Counted from the first letter of the stretch, positions 38,801 through 53,929 are shown. The stretch is DNA of 64,000 bases from Calliopsis andreniformis (GCF_051401765.1 NW_027480504.1:1674001-1738000), one strand, 5' to 3'. The notes: generated by a model from the letters alone, not told the origin. Made by a program: numbers and translations.

Positions 38801-41800
38801 CATCAATTCTCATCACTCAACCCTCAACACTCAGTCCCTAATCCTCAATCTTCAATCCTCAATCCTCAATCCTCAATTCTCAATCCTCAATCCTCAGTCC
38901 TCAGACCTCAAACCTCAATCCTGAACTCTCAGCCCTCATCCTCAATCCTCAATCCTCAATCCTCAATCCTCAATCCTCAGTCTTCAATCCTCAATCCTCA
39001 ATCCTCAATCCTCAATTCTCAATCTTGAATCCTCTATAATCAATCTCCAATCATAGATCCCCAATCCCCAATCTTCAATCCTTAATCCACAATCCTCAAT
39101 CCTCAATCCTCAATCCTCAATCCTCGTTCCTCAAACCTCAATCCTCAACCCTCAGTCCTCATCCTCAATTCTCAATTCTCAATCCTCAATCCTCAATCCT
39201 CAATCCTCAATCCTCAATCCTCAATCCTCAATCTTCAATCTTCAATCCCCAGTCCTCAATCTTCAATCTTCAATGCTCAATCCTCAATCCTCAATCCTCA
39301 GCCCTCAATCCTCAATCCTCTATCCTCAAACCTCAATCCTCAACCGTCAGTCCTCATCCTCCATTCTCAATCGTCAATCCTCAATCCTGAATATTCAATC
39401 CTCAATATTCAATCTTCAATCCTCAATCCTCAATCCTCAATACTCAATCCTCAGTCCTCAGTGATCAATACTCAATCCACAATAATCAATAATCAAATCT
39501 CAATCATTAATCTTCGATCCTCAATACTCAATTTCAATCCTCAATTCTCAATCCTCAATCCTCAGTCCTCAGTGGTCAAACCTTAATCCCCGACCCTCAC
39601 CCCTCATCCTCAATCCTCAATCCTCAATACTCAGTCCTCAATCCTCAATCCTCAATCTTCAATCCTCAATACTCAGTCTTGAATCCTCAGTCCTGAGTGC
39701 TTAAACCTCAACTCTGAATCCTCAGTACTCAAACTTCAATCCTCAATCCTCAATCCTCTGTCCTCAATCCACAATCCTCAATCCTCAAACCTCAATCCTC
39801 AACCGTCAGTCCTCATCCTCCATCCTCAATCCTCAATCCTCAATCCTCAACCTTCAATCCCCAATACTCAATCTTCAATCCTCAATCCTCAATCCTCAAT
39901 CCTCAATCCTCAATCCTCAGGCATCAACACTCAATCTTCAATACTCAATCCTCAATCCTCAATCCTCAATCCTCAATCCTCAATCCTCAATCCTCAATCC
40001 TCAATCCTCAATCCTCAACCCTCAGTCCTCAAACCTCAATGCTCAATCGTCAATCCTCAATCCTGAATATTCAATCCTCAATATTCAATCTTCAATCCTG
40101 AATCCTAAATCCTCAATCCTCAATCCTCAGTCCTCAGTGATCAATACTCAATCTTCAATATTGAATCCTCAATCCTCAATCCTCAATCCTCAATCCTCAA
40201 TCCTCAATCCTCATTTCTCAAACCTCAATCCTCAACCCTCAGTCCTCATCCTCTATTCTCAATTCTCAATCCTCAATACTCAATTCTCAATCTTCAGTCC
40301 TCAATAATCAATCTCCAAACCTAGATCCTCAATCCCCAATCTTCAATCCTTAATCCTCAATCTTTAATCCTTAATTCTGAATCGTCAATCTTCAATCCTC
40401 AATACTCAGTCTTCAATCCTCAATCTTCAATCCTCAATCCTCAATCCTCAATCCTCAATCCTCAATCCTCAATCCTCAATATTCTATCATCAATACTCAA
40501 TCCTCAACCCTCAATCTTCAATCCTCAATACTCAATCCTCAATCCTCAATTCTCAATACTCAATCCTCAATCCTCAATCCTCAACCTTCAATCCTCAATA
40601 ATCAATCTCCAATCCTAGATCCTCAATCCCCAATCTTCAATCCTTAATCCTCAATCCTCAATCCTCAGTCCTCAATCCTCAATATTCAATCCTCAATCCT
40701 CGATCCTCAATCCTCAATCCTCAATCACCAATCCTCAATCCCCAATCCTCAATCCTCAATCCTCAATCCTCAGTCATAAATCCTCAATCTTCAGTACTCA
40801 ATCGTCATTCCTCAGTCCTCGATCCTCAATCCTCAATTCTCGTACCTCAAACCTCAATCCTCAACCCTCAGGCCTCATCCTCAATTCTCAATTCTCAATT
40901 CTCAATCCTCAATCCTCAATCCCCAATCTTCAATCCCCAATAATCAATCACCAATCCTAGATCCTCAATCCTCAATCCTCAATCCCCAGTCTTCAATCCT
41001 CAATAATTAATCTCCAATCCCAGGTCCTCAATCCACAATCCTCAATCCTCAATCCTCAATCCTCATTCTTCAATCCTCAATACCCAATCATCAATCTTCA
41101 ATCCTCAATCATCAGTCCTCAATTCTCAATCCTCAACCCTCAGTCCTCAGTCGTCAAACCTCAATCCCCGACCCTCAGCCCTCATCCTCAATCCTCAGTC
41201 CTCAATCCTCAATCCTCAAACCTCAATCCTCTACCGTCAGTCCTCGTCCTCAATCCTCAAACCTCAATCCTCAATCCTCAATATTCAATCATCAATACTC
41301 AATCCTCAATCCTCAATCCTCAACCTTCAATCCTCAATAATCAATCTCCAATCCTAGATCCTCAATCCCCAATCTTCAATCCTTAATCCTCAATCCGAAA
41401 TCCTCAGTCCTCAATCCTCAATATTCAAACCTCAATCCTCGATCCTCAATCCTCAATCCTCAATCACCAATCCTCAATCCCCAATCCTCAATCCTCAATC
41501 CTCAATCCTCAGTCATAAATCCTCAATCTTCAGTACTCAATCGTCAATCCTCAGTCCTCGATCCTCAATCCTCAATTCTCGTACCTCAAACCTCAATCCT
41601 CAACCCTCAGGCCTCATCCTCAGTTCTCAATTCTCAATTCTCAATCCTCAATCCTCAATCCCCAATCTTCAATCCCCAATAATCAATCTCCAATCCTAGA
41701 TCCTCAATCCTCAATCCTCAATCCCCAATCTTCAATCCTCAATAATTAATCTCCAATCCCAGGTCCTCAATCCGCAATCCTCAATCCTCAATCCTCAATC

Positions 41801-41955
41801 CTCATTCTTCAATCCTCAATACCCAATCATCAGTCTTCAATCCTCAATCATCAGTCCTCAATTCTCAATCCTCAACCCTCAGTCCTCAGTCGTCAAACCT
41901 CAATCACCGACCCTCAGCCCTCATCCTCAATCCTCAGTCCTCAATCCTCAATCCT
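35846..41955. repeat. 6.1-kb duplicate of 26585-32680
   Basis: This is the right copy of the 9.27-kb-offset pair. Differences noticed include CAAACCT at about 41,427 against CAATCCT in the partner and CATTCCTCAATCC near 37,766 against CATTCCTCAAACC. It ends where the left copy continues with CAAACCT-CAATCCT-CTACCGT and this copy with CAATCCT-CAACCCT-CAAACCT. Confidence 0.93.
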
Positions 41956-42871
41956 CAATCCTCAATCCTCAACCCTCAAACCTCATTCCTCAAACCTCTA
42001 TCCTCAACCCTCAGTTCTCATCCTCAATTCTCAATTCTCAATCCTCAATCCTCAATCCTCAATCTTCAATCCTCAATAATCAATCTCCGATCCTAGATCC
42101 TCAATCCACAATCTTCAATCCTTAATCCTCAATCTTCAATCCTCAATCCCCAGTCATCAATCTTCAATCCTCAATGCTCAATCCTCAATCCTCAATCCTC
42201 AGTTCTCAACCCTCAATCCTCAATCCTCAAACCTCAATCCCCAACCGTCAGTCCTCGTCCTCAATCCTCAAACCTCAATCCTCAATCCTCAATATTCAAT
42301 CATCAATACTCAATCTTCAATCCTCAATCCTCTATCCTCAATCCTCAATCCTCGATCCTCAATATTCAACACACAACCCTCAGCCATCAATCCTCAATAC
42401 TCAACCATCAATCCTCAATCCTCAATACTCAATAGAATATCCTGAATTCTCATGGTTCAATACTCAATCCACAATATTCAATAATCAAATCTCAATCCTC
42501 AATCTTCAATCCTCAATCCTCAATCCTCAGACCTCAAACATCAATATTCAACCCTCAGTTATCGTCCTCAATCCACAACCATCAATCCTCAATCCTCAAT
42601 CTTCAATCATCAATATTCAATCTTCAATCCTCAATCCTCAATCCTCAATCCTCAATCCTCACTCCTCAATCTTCAATCCTCAATCCTCAATCCTCAATCC
42701 TCAATCCTCAATTTTCAATCTTCAATCCCCAGTCCTCAATCTTCAATCTTCAATGCTCAATCCTCAATCCTCAATCCTCAGTCCTCAATCCTCAATCCTC
42801 AATCCTCAGACCTCAAACATCTATATTCAACCCTCAGTTCTCGTCCTCAATCCACAACCCTCAACACTCAA

Positions 42872-45800
42872 TCCTCAATCCTCAATCCCCAATCCTCAAT
42901 CTTCAATCGTCAATCCTCAATCCTCAATCCTCAATCCTCAATCCTCAATCCTCAATCCTCAATCCTCAATCCTCAATCCTCACTCCTCAATCTTCAATCC
43001 TCAATCCTCACTCCTCAATCTTCAATCCTCAATCCTCAATCCTCAATCCTCAATCCTCAATTTTCAATCTTCAATCCCCAGTCCTCAATCTTCAATCCTC
43101 AATCCTCAATCTTCAATCCTCAATAATCAATCTCCAACCCTAGATCCTCAATCCCCAATCTTCAATCCTTAAACCTCAATCTTCAATCCTCAATCCCCAA
43201 TCCTCAATTCTCAATCCTCAATCCTCAGTCCTCAGACCTCAAAACTCAATCCTCAATAATCAATCTCCAATCCTATATGCTCAATCCTCAATCCTCAATA
43301 CCCAATATTCAATCCTCAATAATCAATCTCCAATCCTAGGTCCTCAATCCGCAATCCTCAATCCTCGATCCTCAATCCTCATTCTTCAATCCTCAATACC
43401 CAATCCTCAGTCTTCAATCCTCAATCCTCAATCCTCAATTCTCAATCCTAAATCCTCAGTCCTCAGACCTCAAACCTCAATCCTCAATAGTCAATCTCCA
43501 ACCCTCAATCCTCAGTCCTCAAACATCAATCCTGAATCCTCAATCCTGAATCCTCAATCTTCAGCCCTCAGTCCTCAACAATCAGTTGTCAATCCTCAAT
43601 CCTCAATGGAATATCGTCAATTCACAGATTTCAATACTCAAAACTCAATCTGCAGTCTTCAAGTCTCTATCCTCAAACATCAATTCTCATCACTCAACCC
43701 TCAACACTCAGTCCCTAATCCTCAATCTTCAATCCTCAATCCTCAATCCTCAATTCTCAATCCTCAATCCTCAGTCCTCAGACCTCAAACCTCAATCCTG
43801 AACTCTCAGCCCTCATCCTCAATCCTCAATCCTCAATCCTCAATCCTCAATCCTCAGTCTTCAATCCTCAATCCTCAATCCTCAATCCTCAATTCTCAAT
43901 CTTCAATCCTCAATAATCAATCTCCAATCATAGATCCCCAATCCCCAATCTTCAATCCTTAATCCACAATCCTCAATCCTCAATCCTCAATCCTCAATCC
44001 TCGTTCCTCAAACCTCAATCCTCAACCCTCAGTCCTCATCCTCAATTCTCAATTCTCAATCCTCAATCCTCAATCCTCAATCTTCAATCCTCAATAATCA
44101 ATCTCCAATCCTAGATCCTCAATATTCAACCATCAATACTCAATCTTCCATCCTCAATCTTCAATCCTCAATACTCAATCTTCAATCCTCAATCTTCAAT
44201 CCTCAATAATCAATCTCCGATCCTAGATCCTCAATCCACAATCTTCAATCCTTAATCCTCAATCTTCAATCCTCAATCCCCAGTCATCAATCTTCAATCC
44301 TCAATGCTCAATCCTCAATCCTCAATCCTCAGTTCTCAACCCTCAATCCTCAATCCTCAAACCTCAATCCCCAACCGTCAGTCCTCGTCCTCAATCCTCA
44401 AACCTCAATCCTCAATCCTCAATATTCAATCATCAATACTCAATCTTCAATCCTCAATCCTCTATCCTCAATCCTCAATCCTCGATCCTCAATATTCAAC
44501 ACACAACCCTCAGCCATCAATCCTCAATACTCAACCATCGATCCTCAATCCTCAATACTCAATAGAATATCCTGAATTCTCATGGTTCAATACTCAATCC
44601 ACAATATTCAATAATCAAATCTCAATCCTCAATCTTCAATCCTCAATCCTCAATCCTCAGACCTCAAACATCAATATTCAACCCTCAGTTATCGTCCTCA
44701 ATCCACAACCATCAATCCTCAATCCTCAATCTTCAATCATCAATATTCAATCTTCAATCCTCAATCCTCAATCCTCAATCCTCAATCCTCACTCCTCAAT
44801 CGTCAATCCTCAATCCTCAATCCTCAATCCTCAACCCTCAATCTTCAATCTTCAATCCCCAGTCCTCAATCTTCAATCTTCAATGCTCAATCCTCAATCC
44901 TCAATCCTCAGTCCTCAATCCTCAATCCTCTATCCTCAAACCTCAATCCTCAACCGTCAGTCCTCATCCTCCATCCTCAATCCTCAATCCTCAATCCTCA
45001 ATCTTCAATCCCCAATACTCAATCTTCAATCCTCAATCCTCAATCCTCAATCCTCAATCCTCAATCCTCAGGCATCAACACTCAATCTTCAATACTCAAT
45101 CCTCAGTCCTCAATCCTCAATCCTCAATCCTCAATCCTCAATCCTCAATCCTCAATCCTCAACCCTCAGTCCTCATCCTCCATCCTCAATCCTCAATCCT
45201 CAATCCTCAATCTTCAACCCCAATACTCAATCTTCAATCCTCAATCCTCAACCCTCAATCCTCAATACTCAGGCATCAACACTCAATCTTCAATGTTCAA
45301 TCCTCAATCCTCAATCCTCAATCCTCAATCCTCAATCCTCAATCCTCAACCCTCAGTCCTCAAACCTCAATGCTCAATCGTCAATCCTCAATCCTGAATA
45401 TTCAATCCTCAATATTCAATCTTCAATCCTCAATCCTCAATCCTCAATCCTCAATCCTCAGTCCTCAGTGATCAATACTCAATCTTCAATATTGAATCCT
45501 CAATCCTCAATCCTCAATCCTCAATCCTCAATCCTCAATCCTCAATCCTCATTTCTCAAACCTCAATCCTCAACCCTCAGTCCTCATCCTCTATTCTCAA
45601 TTCTCAATCCTCAATCCTCAATTCTCAATCTTCAATCCTCAATAATCAATCTCCAAACCTAGATCCTCAATCCCAAATCTTCAATCCTTAATCATCAATC
45701 TTTAATCCTTAATTCAGAATCGTCAATCTTCAATCCTCAATACTCAGTCTTCAATCCTCAATCTTCAATCCTCAATCCTCAATCCTCAAAGCTCAATCCT

Positions 45801-45987
45801 CAATCCTCAATCCTCAATATTCAATCATCAATACTCAATCTTCAACCCTCAATCTTCAATCCTCAATACTCAATCTTCAATCCTCAATCCTCAATCCTCA
45901 ATCCTCAATCCTCAATCCTCAATGGTCAGTCCGCAATACCCAATCCTCAATCTTCAATCCTCAATCCTCAATCCTCAATCCTCAATC
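42872..45987. repeat. 3.1-kb duplicate of 32760-35875
   Basis: This is the right copy of the 10,112-bp-offset pair and is itself part of the first copy of the 5,946-bp tandem duplication, so three copies of this segment exist in the window (third copy about 48,818-51,933). Confidence 0.92.
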
Positions 45988-47706
45988 CTCAATGCTCAAT
46001 CCTCAATTCTCAGTCCTCAAACCTCAATCCTGAATCCACAATCCTGAATCCTCAATCTTCAGACCTCAGTCCTCAACAATCAGTCGTCAATTCTCAATCC
46101 TCAATCGAATATCATCAATTCACACCTTTCAATACTCAATACTCAATCTGCAATCTTAAAATCTCTATCCATAAACTTCAATTCTCATCACTCTACCCTC
46201 AACACTCAGTCCCCCATCCTCAATCTTCAATCCTCAATCCTCAATCCTCAATCCTCAATCCTCAATCTTCAATCTTCAATCCCCAGTCCTCAATCTTCAA
46301 TCTTCAATGCTCAATCCTCAATCCTCAATCCTCAGCCCTCAATCCTCAATCGTCTATCCTCAAACCTCAATCCTCAACCGTCAGTCCTCATCCTCCATCC
46401 TCAATCCTCAATCCTCAATCCTCAATCTTCAATCCTCAATCCTCAATCCTCAATCCTCAACCCTCAGTCCTCATCCTCCATCCTCAATCCTCAATCCTCA
46501 ATCCTCAATCTTCAACCCCAATACTCAATCTTCAATCCTCAATCCTCAACCCTCAATCCTCAATACTCAGGCATCAACACTCAATCTTCAATGTTCAATC
46601 CTCAATCCTCAATCCTCAATCCTCAATCCTCAATCCTCAATCCTCAACCCTCAGTCCTCAAACCTCAATGCTCAATCGTCAATCCTCAATCCTGAATATT
46701 CAATCCTCAATATTCAATCTTCAATCCTCAATCCTCAATCCTCAATCCTCAATCCTCAGTCCTCAGTGATCAATACTCAATCTTCAATATTGAATCCTCA
46801 ATCCTCAATCCTCAATCCTCAATCCTCAATCCTCAATCCTCAATCCTCATTTCTCAAACCTCAATCCTCAACCCTCAGTCCTCATCCTCTATTCTCAATT
46901 CTCAATCCTCAATCCTCAATTCTCAATCTTCAATCCTCAATAATCAATCTCCAAACCTAGATCCTCAATCCCAAATCTTCAATCCTTAATCATCAATCTT
47001 TAATCCTTAATTCAGAATCGTCAATCTTCAATCCTCAATACTCAGTCTTCAATCCTCAATCTTCAATCCTCAATCCTCAATCCTCAAAGCTCAATCCTCA
47101 ATCCTCAATCCTCAATATTCAATCATCAATACTCAATCTTCAACCCTCAATCTTCAATCCTCAATACTCAATCTTCAATCCTCAATCCTCAATCCTCAAT
47201 CCTCAATCCTCAATCCTCAATGGTCAGTCCGCAATACCCAATCCTCAATCTTCAATCCTCAATCCTCAATCCTCAATCCTCAATCCTCAATGCTCAATCC
47301 TCAATTCTCAGTCCTCAAACCTCAATCCTGAATCCACAATCCTGAATCCTCAATCTTCAGACCTCAGTCCTCAACAATCAGTCGTCAATTCTCAATCCTC
47401 AATCGAATATCATCAATTCACACCTTTCAATACTCAATACTCAATCTGCAATCTTAAAATCTCTATCCATAAACTTCAATTCTCATCACTCTACCCTCAA
47501 CACTCAGTCCCCCATCCTCAATCTTCAATCCTCAATCCTCAATCCTCAATCCTCAATCCTCAATCTTCAATCTTCAATCCCCAGTCCTCAATCTTCAATC
47601 TTCAATGCTCAATCCTCAATCCTCAATCCTCAGCCCTCAATCCTCAATCGTCTATCCTCAAACCTCAATCCTCAACCGTCAGTCCTCATCCTCCATCCTC
47701 AATCCT
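45137..47706. repeat. 1,298-bp-offset duplication inside copy 1
   Basis: 45,137-46,408 matches 46,435-47,706, each with one Q core (46102 and 47400). Both copies contain the sequence Q core, then CAATCTT-CAATCCC-CAGTCCT, then a CGTCTAT-containing run. The pair is present again in copy 2 of the 5.9-kb duplication. Confidence 0.9.
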
Positions 47707-50700
47707 CAGTCCTCAATCCTCAATCCTCAAACCTCAATCCTCTACCGTCAGTCCTCGTCCTCAATCCTCAAACCTCAATCCTCAATCCTCAATATTCAAT
47801 CATCAATACTCAATCTTCAATCCTCAATCCTCAATCCTCTATCCTCAATCCTCAGTCCTCAATATTCAACACTCAATCTTCAATACTCAATCCTCAATCC
47901 TCAATCCTCAATCCTCAACCCTCAAACCTCATTCCTCAAACCTCTATCCTCAACCCTCAGTTCTCATCCTCAATTCTCAATTCTCAATCCTCAATCCTCA
48001 ATCCTCAATCTTCAATCCTCAATAATCAATCTCCGATCCTAGATCCTCAATCCACAATCTTCAATCCTTAATCCTCAATCTTCAATCCTCAATCCCCAGT
48101 CATCAATCTTCAATCCTCAATGCTCAATCCTCAATCCTCAATCCTCAGTTCTCAACCCTCAATCCTCAATCCTCAAACCTCAATCCCCAACCGTCAGTCC
48201 TCGTCCTCAATCCTCAAACCTCAATCCTCAATCCTCAATATTCAATCATCAATACTCAATCTTCAATCCTCAATCCTCTATCCTCAATCCTCAATCCTCG
48301 ATCCTCAATATTCAACACACAACCCTCAGCCATCAATCCTCAATACTCAACCATCAATCCTCAATCCTCAATACTCAATAGAATATCCTGAATTCTCATG
48401 GTTCAATACTCAATCCACAATATTCAATAATCAAATCTCAATCCTCAATCTTCAATCCTCAATCCTCAATCCTCAGACCTCAAACATCAATATTCAACCC
48501 TCAGTTATCGTCCTCAATCCACAACCATCAATCCTCAATCCTCAATCTTCAATCATCAATATTCAATCTTCAATCCTCAATCCTCAATCCTCAATCCTCA
48601 ATCCTCACTCCTCAATCTTCAATCCTCAATCCTCAATCCTCAATCCTCAATCCTCAATTTTCAATCTTCAATCCCCAGTCCTCAATCTTCAATCTTCAAT
48701 GCTCAATCCTCAATCCTCAATCCTCAGTCCTCAATCCTCAATCCTCAATCCTCAGACCTCAAACATCTATATTCAACCCTCAGTTCTCGTCCTCAATCCA
48801 CAACCCTCAACACTCAATCCTCAATCCTCAATCCCCAATCCTCAATCTTCAATCGTCAATCCTCAATCCTCAATCCTCAATCCTCAATCCTCAATCCTCA
48901 ATCCTCAATCCTCAATCCTCAATCCTCACTCCTCAATCTTCAATCCTCAATCCTCACTCCTCAATCTTCAATCCTCAATCCTCAATCCTCAATCCTCAAT
49001 CCTCAATTTTCAATCTTCAATCCCCAGTCCTCAATCTTCAATCCTCAATCCTCAATCTTCAATCCTCAATAATCAATCTCCAACCCTAGATCCTCAATCC
49101 CCAATCTTCAATCCTTAAACCTCAATCTTCAATCCTCAATCCCCAATCCTCAATTCTCAATCCTCAATCCTCAGTCCTCAGACCTCAAAACTCAATCCTC
49201 AATAATCAATCTCCAATCCTATATGCTCAATCCTCAATCCTCAATACCCAATATTCAATCCTCAATAATCAATCTCCAATCCTAGGTCCTCAATCCGCAA
49301 TCCTCAATCCTCGATCCTCAATCCTCATTCTTCAATCCTCAATACCCAATCCTCAGTCTTCAATCCTCAATCCTCAATCCTCAATTCTCAATCCTAAATC
49401 CTCAGTCCTCAGACCTCAAACCTCAATCCTCAATAGTCAATCTCCAACCCTCAATCCTCAGTCCTCAAACATCAATCCTGAATCCTCAATCCTGAATCCT
49501 CAATCTTCAGCCCTCAGTCCTCAACAATCAGTTGTCAATCCTCAATCCTCAATGGAATATCGTCAATTCACAGATTTCAATACTCAAAACTCAATCTGCA
49601 GTCTTCAAGTCTCTATCCTCAAACATCAATTCTCATCACTCAACCCTCAACACTCAGTCCCTAATCCTCAATCTTCAATCCTCAATCCTCAATCCTCAAT
49701 TCTCAATCCTCAATCCTCAGTCCTCAGACCTCAAACCTCAATCCTGAACTCTCAGCCCTCATCCTCAATCCTCAATCCTCAATCCTCAATCCTCAATCCT
49801 CAGTCTTCAATCCTCAATCCTCAATCCTCAATCCTCAATTCTCAATCTTCAATCCTCAATAATCAATCTCCAATCATAGATCCCCAATCCCCAATCTTCA
49901 ATCCTTAATCCACAATCCTCAATCCTCAATCCTCAATCCTCAATCCTCGTTCCTCAAACCTCAATCCTCAACCCTCAGTCCTCATCCTCAATTCTCAATT
50001 CTCAATCCTCAATCCTCAATCCTCAATCTTCAATCCTCAATAATCAATCTCCAATCCTAGATCCTCAATATTCAACCATCAATACTCAATCTTCCATCCT
50101 CAATCTTCAATCCTCAATACTCAATCTTCAATCCTCAATCTTCAATCCTCAATAATCAATCTCCGATCCTAGATCCTCAATCCACAATCTTCAATCCTTA
50201 ATCCTCAATCTTCAATCCTCAATCCCCAGTCATCAATCTTCAATCCTCAATGCTCAATCCTCAATCCTCAATCCTCAGTTCTCAACCCTCAATCCTCAAT
50301 CCTCAAACCTCAATCCCCAACCGTCAGTCCTCGTCCTCAATCCTCAAACCTCAATCCTCAATCCTCAATATTCAATCATCAATACTCAATCTTCAATCCT
50401 CAATCCTCTATCCTCAATCCTCAATCCTCGATCCTCAATATTCAACACACAACCCTCAGCCATCAATCCTCAATACTCAACCATCGATCCTCAATCCTCA
50501 ATACTCAATAGAATATCCTGAATTCTCATGGTTCAATACTCAATCCACAATATTCAATAATCAAATCTCAATCCTCAATCTTCAATCCTCAATCCTCAAT
50601 CCTCAGACCTCAAACATCAATATTCAACCCTCAGTTATCGTCCTCAATCCACAACCATCAATCCTCAATCCTCAATCTTCAATCATCAATATTCAATCTT

Positions 50701-51082
50701 CAATCCTCAATCCTCAATCCTCAATCCTCAATCCTCACTCCTCAATCGTCAATCCTCAATCCTCAATCCTCAATCCTCAACCCTCAATCTTCAATCTTCA
50801 ATCCCCAGTCCTCAATCTTCAATCTTCAATGCTCAATCCTCAATCCTCAATCCTCAGTCCTCAATCCTCAATCCTCTATCCTCAAACCTCAATCCTCAAC
50901 CGTCAGTCCTCATCCTCCATCCTCAATCCTCAATCCTCAATCCTCAATCTTCAATCCCCAATACTCAATCTTCAATCCTCAATCCTCAATCCTCAATCCT
51001 CAATCCTCAATCCTCAGGCATCAACACTCAATCTTCAATACTCAATCCTCAGTCCTCAATCCTCAATCCTCAATCCTCAATC

Positions 51083-53652
51083 CTCAATCCTCAATCCTCA
51101 ATCCTCAACCCTCAGTCCTCATCCTCCATCCTCAATCCTCAATCCTCAATCCTCAATCTTCAACCCCAATACTCAATCTTCAATCCTCAATCCTCAACCC
51201 TCAATCCTCAATACTCAGGCATCAACACTCAATCTTCAATGTTCAATCCTCAATCCTCAATCCTCAATCCTCAATCCTCAATCCTCAATCCTCAACCCTC
51301 AGTCCTCAAACCTCAATGCTCAATCGTCAATCCTCAATCCTGAATATTCAATCCTCAATATTCAATCTTCAATCCTCAATCCTCAATCCTCAATCCTCAA
51401 TCCTCAGTCCTCAGTGATCAATACTCAATCTTCAATATTGAATCCTCAATCCTCAATCCTCAATCCTCAATCCTCAATCCTCAATCCTCAATCCTCATTT
51501 CTCAAACCTCAATCCTCAACCCTCAGTCCTCATCCTCTATTCTCAATTCTCAATCCTCAATCCTCAATTCTCAATCTTCAATCCTCAATAATCAATCTCC
51601 AAACCTAGATCCTCAATCCCAAATCTTCAATCCTTAATCATCAATCTTTAATCCTTAATTCAGAATCGTCAATCTTCAATCCTCAATACTCAGTCTTCAA
51701 TCCTCAATCTTCAATCCTCAATCCTCAATCCTCAAAGCTCAATCCTCAATCCTCAATCCTCAATATTCAATCATCAATACTCAATCTTCAACCCTCAATC
51801 TTCAATCCTCAATACTCAATCTTCAATCCTCAATCCTCAATCCTCAATCCTCAATCCTCAATCCTCAATGGTCAGTCCGCAATACCCAATCCTCAATCTT
51901 CAATCCTCAATCCTCAATCCTCAATCCTCAATCCTCAATGCTCAATCCTCAATTCTCAGTCCTCAAACCTCAATCCTGAATCCACAATCCTGAATCCTCA
52001 ATCTTCAGACCTCAGTCCTCAACAATCAGTCGTCAATTCTCAATCCTCAATCGAATATCATCAATTCACACCTTTCAATACTCAATACTCAATCTGCAAT
52101 CTTAAAATCTCTATCCATAAACTTCAATTCTCATCACTCTACCCTCAACACTCAGTCCCCCATCCTCAATCTTCAATCCTCAATCCTCAATCCTCAATCC
52201 TCAATCCTCAATCTTCAATCTTCAATCCCCAGTCCTCAATCTTCAATCTTCAATGCTCAATCCTCAATCCTCAATCCTCAGCCCTCAATCCTCAATCGTC
52301 TATCCTCAAACCTCAATCCTCAACCGTCAGTCCTCATCCTCCATCCTCAATCCTCAATCCTCAATCCTCAATCTTCAATCCTCAATCCTCAATCCTCAAT
52401 CCTCAACCCTCAGTCCTCATCCTCCATCCTCAATCCTCAATCCTCAATCCTCAATCTTCAACCCCAATACTCAATCTTCAATCCTCAATCCTCAACCCTC
52501 AATCCTCAATACTCAGGCATCAACACTCAATCTTCAATGTTCAATCCTCAATCCTCAATCCTCAATCCTCAATCCTCAATCCTCAATCCTCAACCCTCAG
52601 TCCTCAAACCTCAATGCTCAATCGTCAATCCTCAATCCTGAATATTCAATCCTCAATATTCAATCTTCAATCCTCAATCCTCAATCCTCAATCCTCAATC
52701 CTCAGTCCTCAGTGATCAATACTCAATCTTCAATATTGAATCCTCAATCCCCAATCCTCAATCCTCAATCCTCAATCCTCAATCCTCAATCCTCATTTCT
52801 CAAACCTCAATCCTCAACCCTCAGTCCTCATCCTCTATTCTCAATTCTCAATCCTCAATCCTCAATTCTCAATCTTCAATCCTCAATAATCAATCTCCAA
52901 ACCTAGATCCTCAATCCCAAATCTTCAATCCTTAATCATCAATCTTTAATCCTTAATTCAGAATCGTCAATCTTCAATCCTCAATACTCAGTCTTCAATC
53001 CTCAATCTTCAATCCTCAATCCTCAATCCTCAAAGCTCAATCCTCAATCCTCAATCCTCAATATTCAATCATCAATACTCAATCTTCAACCCTCAATCTT
53101 CAATCCTCAATACTCAATCTTCAATCCTCAATCCTCAATCCTCAATCCTCAATCCTCAATCCTCAATGGTCAGTCCGCAATACCCAATCCTCAATCTTCA
53201 ATCCTCAATCCTCAATCCTCAATCCTCAATCCTCAATGCTCAATCCTCAATTCTCAGTCCTCAAACCTCAATCCTGAATCCACAATCCTGAATCCTCAAT
53301 CTTCAGACCTCAGTCCTCAACAATCAGTCGTCAATTCTCAATCCTCAATCGAATATCATCAATTCACACCTTTCAATACTCAATACTCAATCTGCAATCT
53401 TAAAATCTCTATCCATAAACTTCAATTCTCATCACTCTACCCTCAACACTCAGTCCCCCATCCTCAATCTTCAATCCTCAATCCTCAATCCTCAATCCTC
53501 AATCCTCAATCTTCAATCTTCAATCCCCAGTCCTCAATCTTCAATCTTCAATGCTCAATCCTCAATCCTCAATCCTCAGCCCTCAATCCTCAATCGTCTA
53601 TCCTCAAACCTCAATCCTCAACCGTCAGTCCTCATCCTCCATCCTCAATCCT
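51083..53652. repeat. 1,298-bp-offset duplication inside copy 2
   Basis: 51,083-52,354 matches 52,381-53,652, the counterpart of 45,137-47,706. Because both large copies hold the same internal duplication with the same limits, the 1,298-bp event came before the 5,946-bp event. Confidence 0.9.
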
Positions 53653-53929
53653 CAATCCTCAATCCTCAATCTTCAATCCCCAATACTCAATCTTCAATCC
53701 TCAATCCTCAATCCTCAATCCTCAATCCTCAATCCTCAGGCATCAACACTCAATCTTCAATACTCAATCCTCAATCCTCAATCCTCAATCCTCAATCCTC
53801 AATCCTCAATCCTCAATCCTCAATCCTCAACCCTCAGTCCTCAAACCTCAATGCTCAATCGTCAATCCTCAATCCTGAATATTCAATCCCCAATATTCAA
53901 TCTTCAATCCTCAATCCTCAATCCTCAAT

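Larger units (their letters stand above)
41945..53652. repeat. Near-identical tandem duplication, period 5,946 bp
   Basis: 41,945-47,706 matches 47,891-53,652. The offset is 5,946 bp at every landmark checked: W cores 42430/48376 and 44560/50506, P3 core 43604/49550, Q cores 46102/52048 and 47400/53346. I noticed only one difference in 5.76 kb, CAATCCC near 52,745 where copy 1 has CAATCCT. About 185 bp between the copies (47,706-47,891) is not shared. The near identity points to a very recent duplication or to an assembly artefact. Confidence 0.93.

Noticed and set aside
42174..43172. 332-codon frame, also at 48120 and 62257
   Set aside because: It has the same repeat-derived translation. 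The apparent ATG is a CAATGCT variant unit, a simple one-base change of CAATCCT that occurs throughout the array.
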